A DNA stretch of 64,000 bases. It comes from Dolomedes plantarius (lineage: Eukaryota > Arthropoda > Arachnida > Araneae > Dolomedidae). The notes beneath the pieces are model-generated. The model was not told the origin of the DNA. It saw only the letters and a program-made list of their open reading frames with translations, and did not search any database. Each line of letters starts with the position of its first letter. The stretch's first letter is position 1. The stretch lies in contig OU015500.1 of assembly GCA_907164885.2 (NCBI GenBank), forward strand, positions 47,083,146-47,147,145, given 5' to 3'. Made by a program: the position numbers and the translations under genes. Shown in pieces: positions 51,095 to 63,136 of this stretch.

Positions 51095-54000
51095 CTGTAA
51101 AAAATAATAATAATAATAATGTACAAAAATTAAAAGTAAACAAATAAAGTACAAAAATTAATGTACAAAAATTTAAGCATCCTATATATGTTAGTAGATT
51201 TATATGATATGAAAAAACTTTCAAATTAATATAGTCAAATTTTATTGATAAGATAGAGATCATAAGTTAGCACTTCATTAAAATATAATCAGAAATTATT
51301 CTCTAAAATTAAGCTATTCACTGGGTTTTAGAGCATGTTTTTCAAGTGAATTTCTATTATACAGTTTCAATAGAATGAGACATCCTATTCAATAATACTT
51401 GCAATAAAATATTCAAGGTTTATTATTATATTTTTTTCAGATTCTAGATATAGTCATAATGAATATAAAAGACTAATATAACAAAAACACTCCCCCCAAA
51501 AATGCTGCGAAATTAATGAATACTATGAATGTTTATAACAATAAAATCAAAATATAATTAGAAAATACTTTAATTTTTTTTTAAGTTATTCATGTTTAGC
51601 TTAAAATTAAAAACTCATCTAATAGCTAACCTCTATGAAACATAGTAATAGATACTGTTAGATTACTCTCTATGAATTATACTTTTCAAAATAAGTTCAG
51701 ACAAAAGAAACTTGACATATAATGCACATTTAACTTCTGTAATATTAAGAGATTATACTCGTAACATCTATTTTCACTATTAACCGCTTCCTGTCGATGA
51801 TAGTTAAAAATTTTTCTTTTTTTCAAGAATTAAACAAAATACATAGCTGATAACTACCTCTATCAGTCAATATTTATTTTTCTAAAGCATCTTTCTTTTA
51901 ATCAAATAAAACTTTTTCTCGGGATTTCAAATTGTTAAGCGAGTCAGTTTTAATAATGTTTTTATGGTGAGGGAAAGAGAGGCGATTCATTAATCTAAAT
52001 GTGACAGAATAAGTTTGGGATATCATTTAATCAAAACTGCACATTAAATTACAAGCAATTCAAAATTCAGATAAAAAGTCAAATTACTTCTTTGCAATAA
52101 AACCAACCAGGACGATTTATATTACATTGCACAATTCTACTACAAATTACTGTGAGAGGTAAATAAATATTGCACATTAGAAAATATCCCCTTGACAATA
52201 TTTTGATAATTTCTTCTATTAAGACTATAAATGCAAGTTATGGATTCTTATTTAAATCAAAATATTCATCTATCCTTCATATGTATAAACAATCTTTAAA
52301 TTTTACAACATCAGCTCTGTCATAATTTGTATTTCCATCAGCATTGTTGAAAATACTGATCATGAAATTAGCAGTTTTTGACTGTGAAAATACTTTGCAT
52401 GCTATTTACAAGCTATTTCGATGGAACTTTTTCAATGTAATATTCTTAAATTGAATAACAAATTTAAATGCTTAAAATTAAAGAGATGTGAAGACTGAAA
52501 AACTGTTTTGCAATAAATTTCTATAACAAAAATTACAAAATACATAAAAATTTTATGAACTAATTGATCAAAGAGTTGCAGAAAATTTAAAATCTGCTAG
52601 TAAATAACTGTTTGCATATTGCAGTAAATGTACAAGCGTGAGTGTGAGCACAAGAAATTTAACTTTTTTTTACTGTTATTTTAAGTTTCCCATCCTTCAT
52701 CGTAGCATGGGTTTCTAAGACAATTTAAAATAAAACCAAAGATAAACAAAGTATCTATTATATTTAACAATCACAAATTCAACAGAAGTATGAAACCCAA
52801 AAATTCTGCTTCATACAATTACCGGTGACGAAAAACGGGGAAGTATGGATCTGTTTAATTAAGTTGAAACTGTGAAGACAGGTTATGACCTTTACTTTTA
52901 ATCTGGCAAACAGATGTGGAATATAAAAACAGCAACTTTGAGATGGAATCATATAAATAAGCGATTGTTTAAAAAATATCAACACTGTTCGGAACACAAA
53001 GTTGTGAAATGCGCTGATATTTCGAAATTATTCATTCATGGACAATATCAAATTGTAAAAGTAAAAAAATTACGACTACAAGAACGCATATAAATGTTCG
53101 AAACGCGAAGTTAGTATTATAAGGGGATTAATAAACTTCAATTTACCAACAATCAACAAAACCTAAGTTTATAAATTATTTAAATGTTAATAAAAATTAG
53201 GAAAATCATTTAAAGTTGTTAGGAGTATACGGAATATTTATTTACATTGTACCTTGATTAAAATATTTAGAAAACTTTATGAGAAATTATTTATGAAAAT
53301 CACAGGTCTTGAGCAAAGTCGGTAGTTTTTTTAGAGTATTAGCTGTTAATGAACGATATAAATGGTTTTAAAAATCTCCATTCTCCAGAACTCGTCCGCA
53401 ACATTTTCCAACATCATGGCGGTATATCAATTTGATATATAAGAAGTTGAGATGTTAACTTATGAACGGTGGACGGCGGAGAAAGTTCAAGCTTAAATGC
53501 TACTCCTTTAATTTTTTATGTACAGCCTCAATGGTTTCTTTAATATTTACATGAAACTTGTATCAACCCTATTTGGCAACAAGATCGTAAATTATGTGTT
53601 TTGATTTTGATTAACAGCTGGATTTCGGGATTAAAATGTGATAGGTAGAAATTTTCAAATCTCACAAATTTTCAATTCAATTCAGTGTGATAGGTAGAGT
53701 CTGTCAATGTTTATAAGGCATTAATTTGCTGAGCGAGCTAGTTAGTGAATCTATGTGAGTGTCTCACAAACCGACGTAGACGTAACTACAGTTGCATGAT
53801 ATGCATTCCGAATTTTTCTGCCTAACCCAAATGTATGTGAAAAACAATGTTTCTGAACGCAAAAAGAAAATGTTTCTATTCCTAAATTTAGTATAATTCA
53901 TAAAATGATATAATTATTTGCATAATGTTCAAAAACATTCTTTTCTCTTGAACTTTATAGGAAAATTATTTAAAATGTAATTGTATGTTAATTGCATTAA

Positions 54001-54129
54001 TGTGTTTTGCATCAGATATGTAGATAGACTGTTTGTTATTCATTTATCCGTTATATTTCATAATTTTATTTTCAATTTTTTTCGTAAACCCCATATTTAG
54101 GCATAATAGCATTTTCAAAATATTAAGTA
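51095..54129. promoter_or_regulatory. Divergent intergenic/5' region of CLASRP and SELENON
   Basis: About 3 kb between the two start codons. It must hold the 5' non-coding exon(s) of CLASRP and probably both promoters. Most is plain AT-rich DNA. The segment 53,380-53,490 is richer in G+C and CpG, and at 53,413-53,422 contains ATCATGGCGG, which resembles the YY1 ATGGCGG core common in promoters. No exon for the CLASRP leader could be fixed. Promoter placement is inference. Confidence 0.4.
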
Positions 54130-54381
54130 ATGAAATTAAAGTGTCTAGCTGTTTTCATATGTTTATCAGTTATTTCCGCGACAGTTTGGATTTATATCTT
54201 ATTACCATTAGAAAATGATTCTACAGAATATTTGAAAGATGTTACATCACAATTTGGCGATATTTTTGCAAACCTAGATGTTAATAATGATGGATATCTA
54301 AATATTGATGAATTTTCTGCTCTAAAGAAATTCTACAAAATATTTCTGTTTAATTTTGAAAGAGATATTTCAAATTCTGAG
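54130..54381 (+). CDS. SELENON: SELENON coding exon 1
   Basis: 84 codons with short cytosolic tail MKLK, a membrane segment (about residues 5-27) and the EF-hand loop at 50-61. Donor GAG|GTAAGT, phase 0. The ATG is the first in this frame; a stop lies just upstream. Confidence 0.92.
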
Positions 54382-57300
54382 GTAAGTAATTTATTTTTTG
54401 GAAATAATTGTTGTTGCTAAAATTTATCGCTCTTTTTTTTTCTAAATAAAAAGGTTACTATGAATATAACTTTAAGTTACTTACAATATGAAAAAGTGCC
54501 CTCTATTTCTTTTTGGTATTTTTAATAAAAATTGGCTTGTATTAAAACACTGACATGAGCTGGCACGTGGTGACAACATAGTATTAGGTATAAAGTAATT
54601 GCAAATATCTTAAATTAAATAACTTGATTTTATAATATGCATTTTTTTAATCCTGAATATATAATATTGTCTGCTATGGATTTATTCTTGAAATTAAACC
54701 ATGATAATTATGACTTGTGCAATGAAATATCTGCCTTATAATATAAACTCTGATGAAAAATTATTAATGTGTTCTTGTATATTCTGTACTTAACCAGCTT
54801 TCTTTATTTTTAGTCTAAATATTAGAATGCAACCATTTATGTTGATTGGCATCTTGTCAGTATGTTCATAGTATTTAGTTTTTGTGAACTACAAAAATTT
54901 TATATTTCAATATTACATAATTTATTGTTTTTTATTTGAAATTGATAGTTCTTAAAGGTTTTTTTCAAGTTAACTGTATCAAACATAACAGAAAATTATT
55001 TTCTTTTTCTTAGGTACAAACATTTCCTAATCTTCAAACTAAACTAGGTGAACAAATCATTTACATTAATACTGATTTTAGACCATTAGATTTAAATACT
55101 TTAAAGAAGAACATAAGCAGTATTCCTGAGGTAATAATTCAGTTTTTATAATTTAATTTTTTATATCTGTGGTAATCTTGTTATACTATAATTCTCTAGC
55201 TTCTATAAGGTTATCAAGGCTGTATGTCTGTAAGAGCTAAAATTTGATAGCAATACCAATGATTTTATAAATTGGTATTATTAAATAATTTTCAAAATGT
55301 GTTCTATTATGTAAATTTTATATAGCAAGATGTTTCATTCCATAATAGAAAATATTGGAACAGCTCTGCCAGAAGCACTCCCTTGGCAAAAAGTTGACAC
55401 CAAAAACTTTTGGCAAGAAAATCCCGGTTCTGTAGACCTGTTAGGCTTAAAGTGCAAAATGTAAACAAAAACATCAATAGCGACCAAAAAAGAAAAAATA
55501 AGTTGGGAAACAAACTTACCGCTGGCTGTATAAAGCTCAAAGGTGCACATGGGGTCTTCGCTTTGCTCAGATACCCTTGCTCTGCTACACTACACACCAG
55601 TCCAAAAACATCACAGAAATTCCCAGCTGCTGGCTTCGCCATAAATACACTGGCTGTAGTGGTCAGTAAAACAAACTTTCCACAGGCTCTAGTGGTCGGT
55701 AAAACAAACCTTTCACTGGCTGTATGAAGTAGTAGGCATAAACAGCAGCTCTCCATACCGAAATCTATTACACACCTGTTTCCTGTAAAAGCCATCTTAA
55801 ACAACAACCTCAATTCAATCATGTCACTCATTTTGCCACAAACTACACTCTAGAAGACACAAAACATTTAACTTCAAGCCTTCATTTAAAATCAACCACC
55901 CCACTATCAAAAGCTCAAATGCAGAAACACTCCCAACATGTTACAAGACTCACAACAACAAACTTAACCGTTTAAATTAACAGTCAATTTCAAATAAACC
56001 GCAAGCTTCACCTCAGTTAGCCAATAAATTTGTTAGATTACAAAATAGCAATTACACATGCGCAAGAATCCAATACCATTCCACGACTTCAAAATATAAA
56101 GTTTGCCATATTTTGGCACATTAATTGCATGGTTACCACACCAGACAAGAATTCTGGAGCTCTATTTAGAGCTCCAGAATAGGTTAACAAATAAAGTTTG
56201 TATGTTAAACATGTGATTGAACTTGCAAATCATTCAACATTGCTGCCAATCATACATAAGACTTGCATGAAACAAATAACATGTAATGTATCTCCTGAGA
56301 AATATCTTTTAGAAATCATTGGTGTCTCTTAGAAGCATGAAACTTTGCCAATAAAACTCTTTCACCAAAACCATATTAATGTTATCACTGTATTATGTTA
56401 ATATAATCATCTGAAAGATTAAAGGAGAATATCTTATTAATTTCCCTTAAGAATATAATGAAAATTTATAGGAAACAGGCAAGTTGTTTTTGTCTTTATG
56501 TTCAGGCAGCCTGTTGCATATTCCAAAGTTCAATACGTTGCAGAATCTAGGTTTACTTTGGGCCAGCCATACAAATTTTGCCACCTCTTCCCCCTAAAAA
56601 AAAAACTTTTTAGAGATACTGGGCTCTAATATGTCAGATCATAAATTCTAAATAGTAACTTTAAAAAATTAATAAGTTCATGGAAAATGAACATAAACTA
56701 TATTTTATAGAGAAGACAGACATCAAACCCTTTAATGGTGGAATATTGTTCTGAAAATATGCATCTACATTGGTAATTAAAATCAAAGAAAAACTTGTGC
56801 AGAGTGAATACATCTCTGGTAACTTTTAATTAAATAATTACAAAGTAGCAGTTATTATATGTTAGTTCATTTGAAAAATTAATAATTTCATTGCTCCAGA
56901 ATTCATTAATATCACAAATACAATCAGCACTAACTAAAAAATATTGTTTTTTTAAAACCAAGTAAAATTCACAAACCTAGTAAATCAATATGCAATACAG
57001 TTATAATTTTTAAAAAAATCAAATTTTGATTGCTAAAAAACACTACATGATCTTTTAAATAGTTGCATGATCTTTTTAAAAAGTTTTTCAGAGTTTTCAT
57101 TGATTTCTGGGGAAAAATGGGTGTGTTTTGAACAGTTTTCACAAGAAATAATGAATGGCATGTAATAGTATTATTATATTTGCATTACATGCAACATTAT
57201 TTTTATGAAAAATACAAAAAATCATTGATCATTAAACTCCTTTACGATTATAAGAGAAATATATATATTTTATATTTACTTTGAAATACTTGCAGTGTGG

Positions 57301-60300
57301 TCAGAATTTGTTTTGTCTTTTCACTTATACTCTATTCTACGATATAAGCTGTTGTAGTTTTTAGATATTTATTAAAGGTTCACTTTATTTTTGAAAGTTT
57401 TGTTTCCAATTTATGTTGGCAATATTCTGCACCTGATTTTTTTTCTTTTATCAGACATATTAGAATGTTAAAATTATTTTTAAATCTAAATCCTACAACT
57501 GTATCAAAAGAAGTATTATAAACAATCACAGTTTTCCCTGGTTTCATGCCACTGTGAAGCACAAAAAGATCACATCACTGTTAACACTGCTCTGTGTACC
57601 AGTTAAATTCTCCCTCGCAATTAAGAGACAACAGAAACTGCAATTGTACGATAGAATAATGATAATTATCATGTTGTATAAAATTTCAAGATAATTTAAC
57701 CATTCTGAAATTTTATGAATGACCTAACTAGTAATTCTATATTTATTATGTTACTTTACTCTCATTAAGTAATTTTGATGATTATGCATCTACACTGGTG
57801 TAAGAAATTAAGAGAATTTGCAGACCTGGTCGATTATCTCTAGAACTACTGTACCGATTTTAATGAAATTTGATATGTACATACATTGATACAATACAAA
57901 ACAAATAAACTTTCAACAATTGTAATACACACGCATGATCATGCGTAACACTCGTTGGAGTCGGAAGGTATGAAACAGCGGTTGCAGAACAAACAAAAAA
58001 AATGGGTTAATAGGGGGTATGGTCCCCTCTTACAGATATACAGGTCTTGCAGCGTGATTTCATACTTGAAATAAGTCAGTTTATCATTTCCTGTGGCAAT
58101 TGGTCCCACTCGTTCAGCAACACTGTTTTCATTCCCTGGATGGTTCTCGGAGGGGAGTTGCAATTGCCCTCCCCAGAGCGTCCCAGACATGCTCTATAGG
58201 GTTAAGGTCTGGAGATCAGGCTGGCCAATCCATCCTGCGAATATCCTCACTCTCTAGAAATTTGTGGACCAGAAGAGCTCTATGTGGCCTCGCGTTATCG
58301 TCCATTAAAATGAACTCAGGGCCAACTGCACCCCTGAATAGGCAAACATAGGGCTCCAAGACCTCATCCCTATACCTCACACCAGTCACAGTGCCTCGTT
58401 CAAAGACATGGAGAGGTGTACGGCCATCCAACATGATGCCTGCCCAGACCATTAAACCTCCTCTGCCATAATGGTCCATTTCGCGGACATTGGAGGGTAG
58501 GTAACGGGTCCCTGGTTCTCTCCATATGAATGTATGGCGAGAATCGGTGTTTAGGCTGAACCAGGACTCATCAGTGAAGAGAACGGTCGCCCATTGATCC
58601 ATACTCCAATCTCTATGCCCTCTGCACCATAGTAAATGGATTCTCCTGTTCGTAGAAGTGAGCGGGACGCAAACAACCCTCTCTCATGAAGTCTTTTGGA
58701 AACAGTCACCCTTGATACATGGATTCCTGTGACTGCATACAAGTCACGAGAGAGCTGAGAGGCTGTAGCACTCCTGTTACGCCTCACTATCATCAACAAA
58801 TTGCGATCTTCTCTGGCTGTCGTGGCTCTTGGACGACCTTGCCCAGGCTTTCTCTCGATGGATCCGGTATCCTGGAACTGATTCCATAAGTTACACACAA
58901 CGCTGGGCGTTAAATTGAACTCTCTACCAATTTGGACTTGAGATTGGCCTGCTTCTAGCCTCCCCACAATTCGCCACCTCATTCCATCATCCAAACGTTG
59001 GTGGTTACTCATTTTTACTGTTACAATTTGAAATTAACAGATTGCTGCAAAATAACACCATCTATTAACTTATTCTTTTGTTTATTCTGCAACTGCTGTT
59101 TCATACCTTCCGACTCCAATGAGTGTTACGCACGATCATGCATGTGTATTACAATTATTGAATGGTTGTTTGTTTTGTATTGTATCAATGTATGTACATA
59201 TCAAATTTCATTAAAATCGGTACAGTAGTTCTAGAGATAATCGACCAAGTCTGTAAATTGTCTTAATTTCTTGCACCAGTGTAATTTAACCTCTGATCAA
59301 GGTCAACGCACAATCAACAATGGAATTGAAAATGAATGCAAGATGGTATTTTGCTATTGTCACGTCATCTTTCATTAACACTGACAGTGTGATATTAAAC
59401 ACGACATATTACTTTATTTTAAATTACTATGATTTTAAAAATATGTACAGTACAATAAAATTTTATTACATAAAAATTTGATATCTTGAAGTCTGGTTTA
59501 AACAAAAAAGGAATAAGATTTTTTTCATGATTTATTTTTTGTGTAGTGTAGACCAATTTTGCCACCTTAAAACTTTTCGCCATGGGCAAATGTATGTCTT
59601 ACACCATTGGTAGAGCCAACCTTGAGTTTACATTGTTGAACTGCTTGCTGACTTGAGAGGCTGTTACTACAATTTTCCAAGCTATGCTTTTTACACATGT
59701 TTCCAGTTCATTTCGCATGCTAATGGTTCATATTTGAAATCTTGATCTTAGGTTATACTTGTCACTTGGTATTTTAATTTTTTTTTTTCTTTAATATTTT
59801 CTCGTCTAAGAGTTTACTGTTTCCCAGTAGTGATATAATAAGCATGCTAAAAAGCCATTACCCCCTTTGAGTCAAAATTATGAACCTCATAGTTACTTTA
59901 ATGGGTGTACAGAAGAACTTGGCTAGAAAGTGTAGTAGAATTCGGGATTGTGACACCTATACAGAATTATGTACTTTTAAGGAGGAGTTAATACGTCTTA
60001 TGTCTCTGAGACAGGAGGAGATTATGAGATTGTTTTAGAAGACCATTAAATATGACCCATAACTTTATTTTAGAGTGCATCTCACTTATAAGGTCTTTGA
60101 TGAGAGTTTTGAATCTTGTTATTTTAGGAGAGTGAAGAAAAATATGAGTAACTGTAGCAGCAAAATTTATACTAACTTCAAAAAATTTAAATTCATTGAC
60201 ACAAATTTTATTCTTTATTAATTCCATGATAATTTTTTATTTACTACAGATTATCTATAAAAATTATGTATTATGGAAATTTTATAATTACCTTTTTGGT

Positions 60301-61193
60301 TAATTTTAACATCTAATAAAAGAGAACAAAATGTCGTATAAATAGATCATAAGATGATATGCCAAATAAATTGAAGCAATTCCTGTTACTTAAATATTCA
60401 TTATCATATAAACTTATTTTTATTTCTGAGAAATCAATTACTCTGTTAAAGTGGCAGGTATGTTTTATTAGAATGTTTTAAATAGAAAACAGAAATATAC
60501 AATGGAATTTTAATTTCTTACTTTTAAGTTATTTTTAATTAGACATGATAGTTAAAATTATCTGGCCAAAAGCACTTTAATATTTCAGTAAAACTGTAGG
60601 TATGAATAAAATATTTCTCTCATTCATATCCATTTTTTTGAGACTGTTATAATTGTAGTCATATACTATAGTGTTTTTAATGAAATTTTAAAATTTGCTG
60701 AAATTAATTAAAGTTTCCAATTTATGTTCTTAATTATTGCAGAATGAGCTTGGTTCTCTGCGTGGTCTGATAGAATGGAAAGTTCCACACAAAACAGGTC
60801 ACCCCTTTGGATCTAAAAGTTTTTCTTTGTTTCTTCCTGAGAATCCAAGTGCAAAAATAGGTTCACCCTGGTGGATTATCAAACCTAAACTTGACAAGTA
60901 TTCCCATCCATTGTCAAGTCAAAGATATTTTCCATCTGTCTTAGAAAAAAAGTATCATCCTCTGTTTGCTTTATTAAGTCTTTTTCATCCACATCCATTT
61001 TTGTGGACACGCTTTGCCCCTCAAGGCTCTGCTGCTATAATCCGAGGAATTGAGAAAGATTTCTTCGATATTATTTTCCGGTATGTTTTGTTATATTAAT
61101 AAATTTCAGATTTATGTCATTAGATTGTTGATTATAATAGAACTTTTGCTTTTATTTTGGCACTAAAGATTAAGAAAAGTATTGGTAAAAAAC

Positions 61194-61275
<82 letters not shown>

Positions 61276-61788
61276 TAGGTTCAAATATAAAAACTGGAGT
61301 TCATTGTGAAATTTGTAGCCATAGGCAGCGCGAGTGGTCAAAACTCAATAATAATTCAGAGTTTTGTATATAAGAACACCTTCATTAAGACATTCTGTGA
61401 GACAGATGAGGTCTTCCTTAAACAAGAGGGATCCTCAAGTGATCTGAAGAGTGTAAATGTATAAAAGCAATTATACATCACTTCAACTCCCAAATTCTTA
61501 AAATGAAGCATTCCTTGTGGTCAGGATTGTCATAGTAACCATATTTTGAAGTTACTGATATGCCTAAATAGAGTAACTATTGCCTAAATAGAGTAATGCC
61601 CTGTAGTCTATATAACTGCAAGGTGCCTATTTTATCATGGTCTTGTTTAGCTCATAAATGCACCTGAGGATAGATATAAAAATTACGGAAAGTGAAACAG
61701 AGGTTAATCAAATTAGAAGATTATCAGTCAAATAAAATTTTGGAATGATTTTTATAATGTTAGGAAAAGAGGAATATTTTTTTGGCAT

Positions 61789-61870
<82 letters not shown>

Positions 61871-63136
61871 ATATATTATATATGCGGTCTCCTTAACTTA
61901 ACTTTCACTTTGTCTGGTGCCGAGTTTGGTGTTCTATGATAAAGCCACTGTTTATTCACTTCTTCTGTTTCTTATGGATTGTATGGTGTCTAAGTATGTT
62001 TATTGCTCAGATCATACTTATTGGAAACAATCCATTGGTTTTTAGACAGTATCGGCACTGCTGAAGACAAGATGCTGTCTAAAACCTATTTTTCACTTAT
62101 CTTTTCATGTTTTTAGTTCCTGGCTCTTGTGGTTCTGAGCATATACTGGTTTTTCACTTTCAACTGTGTCTTTTATATATATATATAAACACCGACATAA
62201 AAAAAATATTCTATTTTCATCTCTTGCTGAAAGCCACACTGTTTTTCAATGATATAATGTTAAGTTTTGTTTTGAAAGTGTTTAAAATATTGTCTCATCT
62301 TCTGTGGGAGCTGAAAAAATTGAAGTTGTCAACTATTGTTGTACTGAATTAGAGTGAAATGATATTTTGAGTCTTAATTTTCCAAATAATATCACTTACA
62401 AAAGTGTTTTCATGTGATTACTTACTAGTTATTTATTTAAGCTAATAGTATCTCAACCATTCAAAGTATAATGAACTTAACTAACAGAAATCCCTTGTTA
62501 ATGGTCGCTTGAAAAAAAAAAAGTTATTTAATAAGTAAACATATCTTTAATAGTGTGAATTTTCATCTGTAAGGCAGGTGAATATTTTTAAGTATGAAAA
62601 AATGAAGTATGAAATTCATCTATATTCTAATGTATTGAGTTTATGTAAAACAAAATTCTTCTAAATCGTTAAAACAATAAGGCTATATTAGGTCAAAAAG
62701 AAATGATTAATTTTGTTTCCATTTTTTGAAATTTAATAAAATTTCTTTTTCTTCCTCTTTCACAGTTAGATTTACATCATTTACTTTAAGTGGAACATAT
62801 ATATAACTTTTATATAAACCAGCTAATTAGTTCTTTTATATCAGTGATATAATCCAGTGCTTTTGAAAACTAAATTTTCAGATTTTTTTTTCATTTGTAT
62901 TTATGTTTAATAATACAATTTGTTTTGTGCAGTATTTAATTCTGTTACTAATTTTGTGTGTAATTTATTTTATTTTCTCTTACTTAGACTACATGTAGAA
63001 TTTCAGTTAAACAAGCCACCTCTTCATCCTTTTTGGTTTACACCATCTCAGTTTTCTGGTCAGTTAATCATCAACAGAGATGCTTCAGTTGTTAAATATT
63101 TCCATATGTCAGTCCCAAACAGAAAATTAAATGTTG
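54130..63136 (+). CDS. SELENON: SELENON (selenoprotein N), first four coding exons; gene continues past the window
   Basis: ER type II membrane selenoprotein linked in vertebrates to calcium handling (SERCA, ryanodine receptor) and redox. Four exons (252, 117, 338 and 149 nt) give 285 codons in one frame. A hydrophobic anchor (residues 5-27) is followed by an EF-hand loop DVNNDGYLNIDE (50-61) with canonical Ca-binding positions. Exon 3 carries PWWIIKPKLDKYSHPLS, LFHPHPFLWTRFAPQGSAA and DIIFR; exon 4 carries HVEFQLNKPPLHPFWFTPSQ and then FSGQLIINRDASVV. These blocks match vertebrate selenoprotein N closely. Two N-x-S sequons (residue 29 and in KNISS) suit a luminal domain. The selenocysteine UGA and the 3'-UTR SECIS are not in this window. 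It diverges from CLASRP. Identity is nearly certain. Confidence 0.94.
54382..55013 (+). other. SELENON intron 1, nothing further seen
   Basis: AT-rich intron with GTAAGT donor and pyrimidine-rich TTTCTTTTTCTTAG acceptor. No repeat recognised. Confidence 0.7.
55014..55130 (+). CDS. SELENON: SELENON coding exon 2
   Basis: 39 codons, VQTFPNLQTKLGEQIIYINT then DFRPLDLNTLKKNISSIPE; comparable to the human segment around LTIEARFQPLLPETM. Acceptor CTTAG, donor GAG|GTAATA; phase 0 at both ends. Confidence 0.85.
55320..56225. other. Unidentified GC-richer insert in SELENON intron 2, possibly a solo LTR
   Basis: Base composition differs sharply from the surrounding intron. It includes two to three loose copies of TAGTGGTC(A/G)GTAAAACAAAC (55,640-55,715), a perfect palindrome at 56,151-56,180, TATAAAG at about 56,095 and AATAAAG at about 56,189. 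The order TATA-like, hairpin, poly(A)-like signal suggests an LTR on the plus strand, but no TG...CA ends or target duplication were found. The long minus-strand open frame (55,307-55,831) has no similarity I recognise. Confidence 0.3.
56151..56180. repeat. Perfect 14-bp palindrome with 2-base spacer
   Basis: ATTCTGGAGCTCTA / TAGAGCTCCAGAAT around TT. Part of the unidentified insert. Confidence 0.85.
56226..57792 (+). other. SELENON intron 2, nothing further seen
   Basis: AT-rich; no feature recognised before the Tc1 element. Confidence 0.5.
57793..59281 (-). mobile_element. Tc1-like DNA transposon, full length, inactivated
   Basis: 1,489 bp with inverted repeats of about 220 bp: CACTGGTGTAAGAAATTAAG at the left and, reversed, CACTGGTGCAAGAAATTAAG at the right, flanked by the TA duplication (57,791-57,792; 59,282-59,283). 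The transposase is on the minus strand and broken. It lies in SELENON intron 2, opposite in orientation to the gene. Confidence 0.95.
58080..59012 (-). pseudogene. Tc1-family transposase pseudogene (DD34E)
   Basis: N-terminal paired-type helix-turn-helix region: MSNHQRLDDGMRWRIVGRLE, then AGQSQVQIGREF and a GRPRATT linker. The catalytic part has LFTDESWFS (first Asp), ILMDDNARPHRA (second Asp) and SPDLNPIEHVWD (final Glu), with 34 residues between the second Asp and the Glu, as in Tc1. It is broken by a frame change around 58,600-58,650 before MDQWATVLF, a TGA (probably from CGA) between WPA and SPDLN near 58,222, and a further frame change near 58,150. The remaining residues are well kept, so the insertion is not very old. 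Confidence 0.93.
59284..60742 (+). other. SELENON intron 2, part next to exon 3
   Basis: AT-rich; no feature recognised. Confidence 0.55.
60743..61080 (+). CDS. SELENON: SELENON coding exon 3
   Basis: 338 nt, the best conserved part seen: GSPWWIIKPKLDKYSHPLSS, LFHPHPFLWTRFAPQGSAAI and FDIIFR. Acceptor TGCAG, donor CCG|GTATGT; leaves in phase 2. Confidence 0.95.
61197..61274. repeat. (TA)n(TG)n microsatellite
   Basis: About 32 TA units followed by TG units in SELENON intron 3. Overlapping open frames are artefacts. Confidence 0.95.
61790..61867. repeat. (TA)n microsatellite
   Basis: Second long TA run in SELENON intron 3. Confidence 0.95.
61868..62987 (+). other. SELENON intron 3, nothing further seen
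   Basis: AT-rich; a short inverted repeat TTTTTAGACAG ... CTGTCTAAAA at about 62,040-62,087. Ends with a pyrimidine-rich acceptor TTTTCTCTTACTTAG. Confidence 0.6.
62988..63136 (+). CDS. SELENON: SELENON coding exon 4
   Basis: 149 nt encoding LHVEFQLNKPPLHPFWFTPS, then QFSGQLIINRDASVVKYFHM and SVPNRKLNV. Acceptor TTACTTAG completes the Arg codon left by exon 3. Donor GTAAGA, phase 1, so at least one more exon follows beyond the window. Confidence 0.94.

Noticed and set aside
55307..55831. 174-codon minus-strand open frame in SELENON intron 2
   Set aside because: Longest open frame in the region, but no domain or family recognised and overlapping frames are open on both strands; kept only as part of an unidentified insert.
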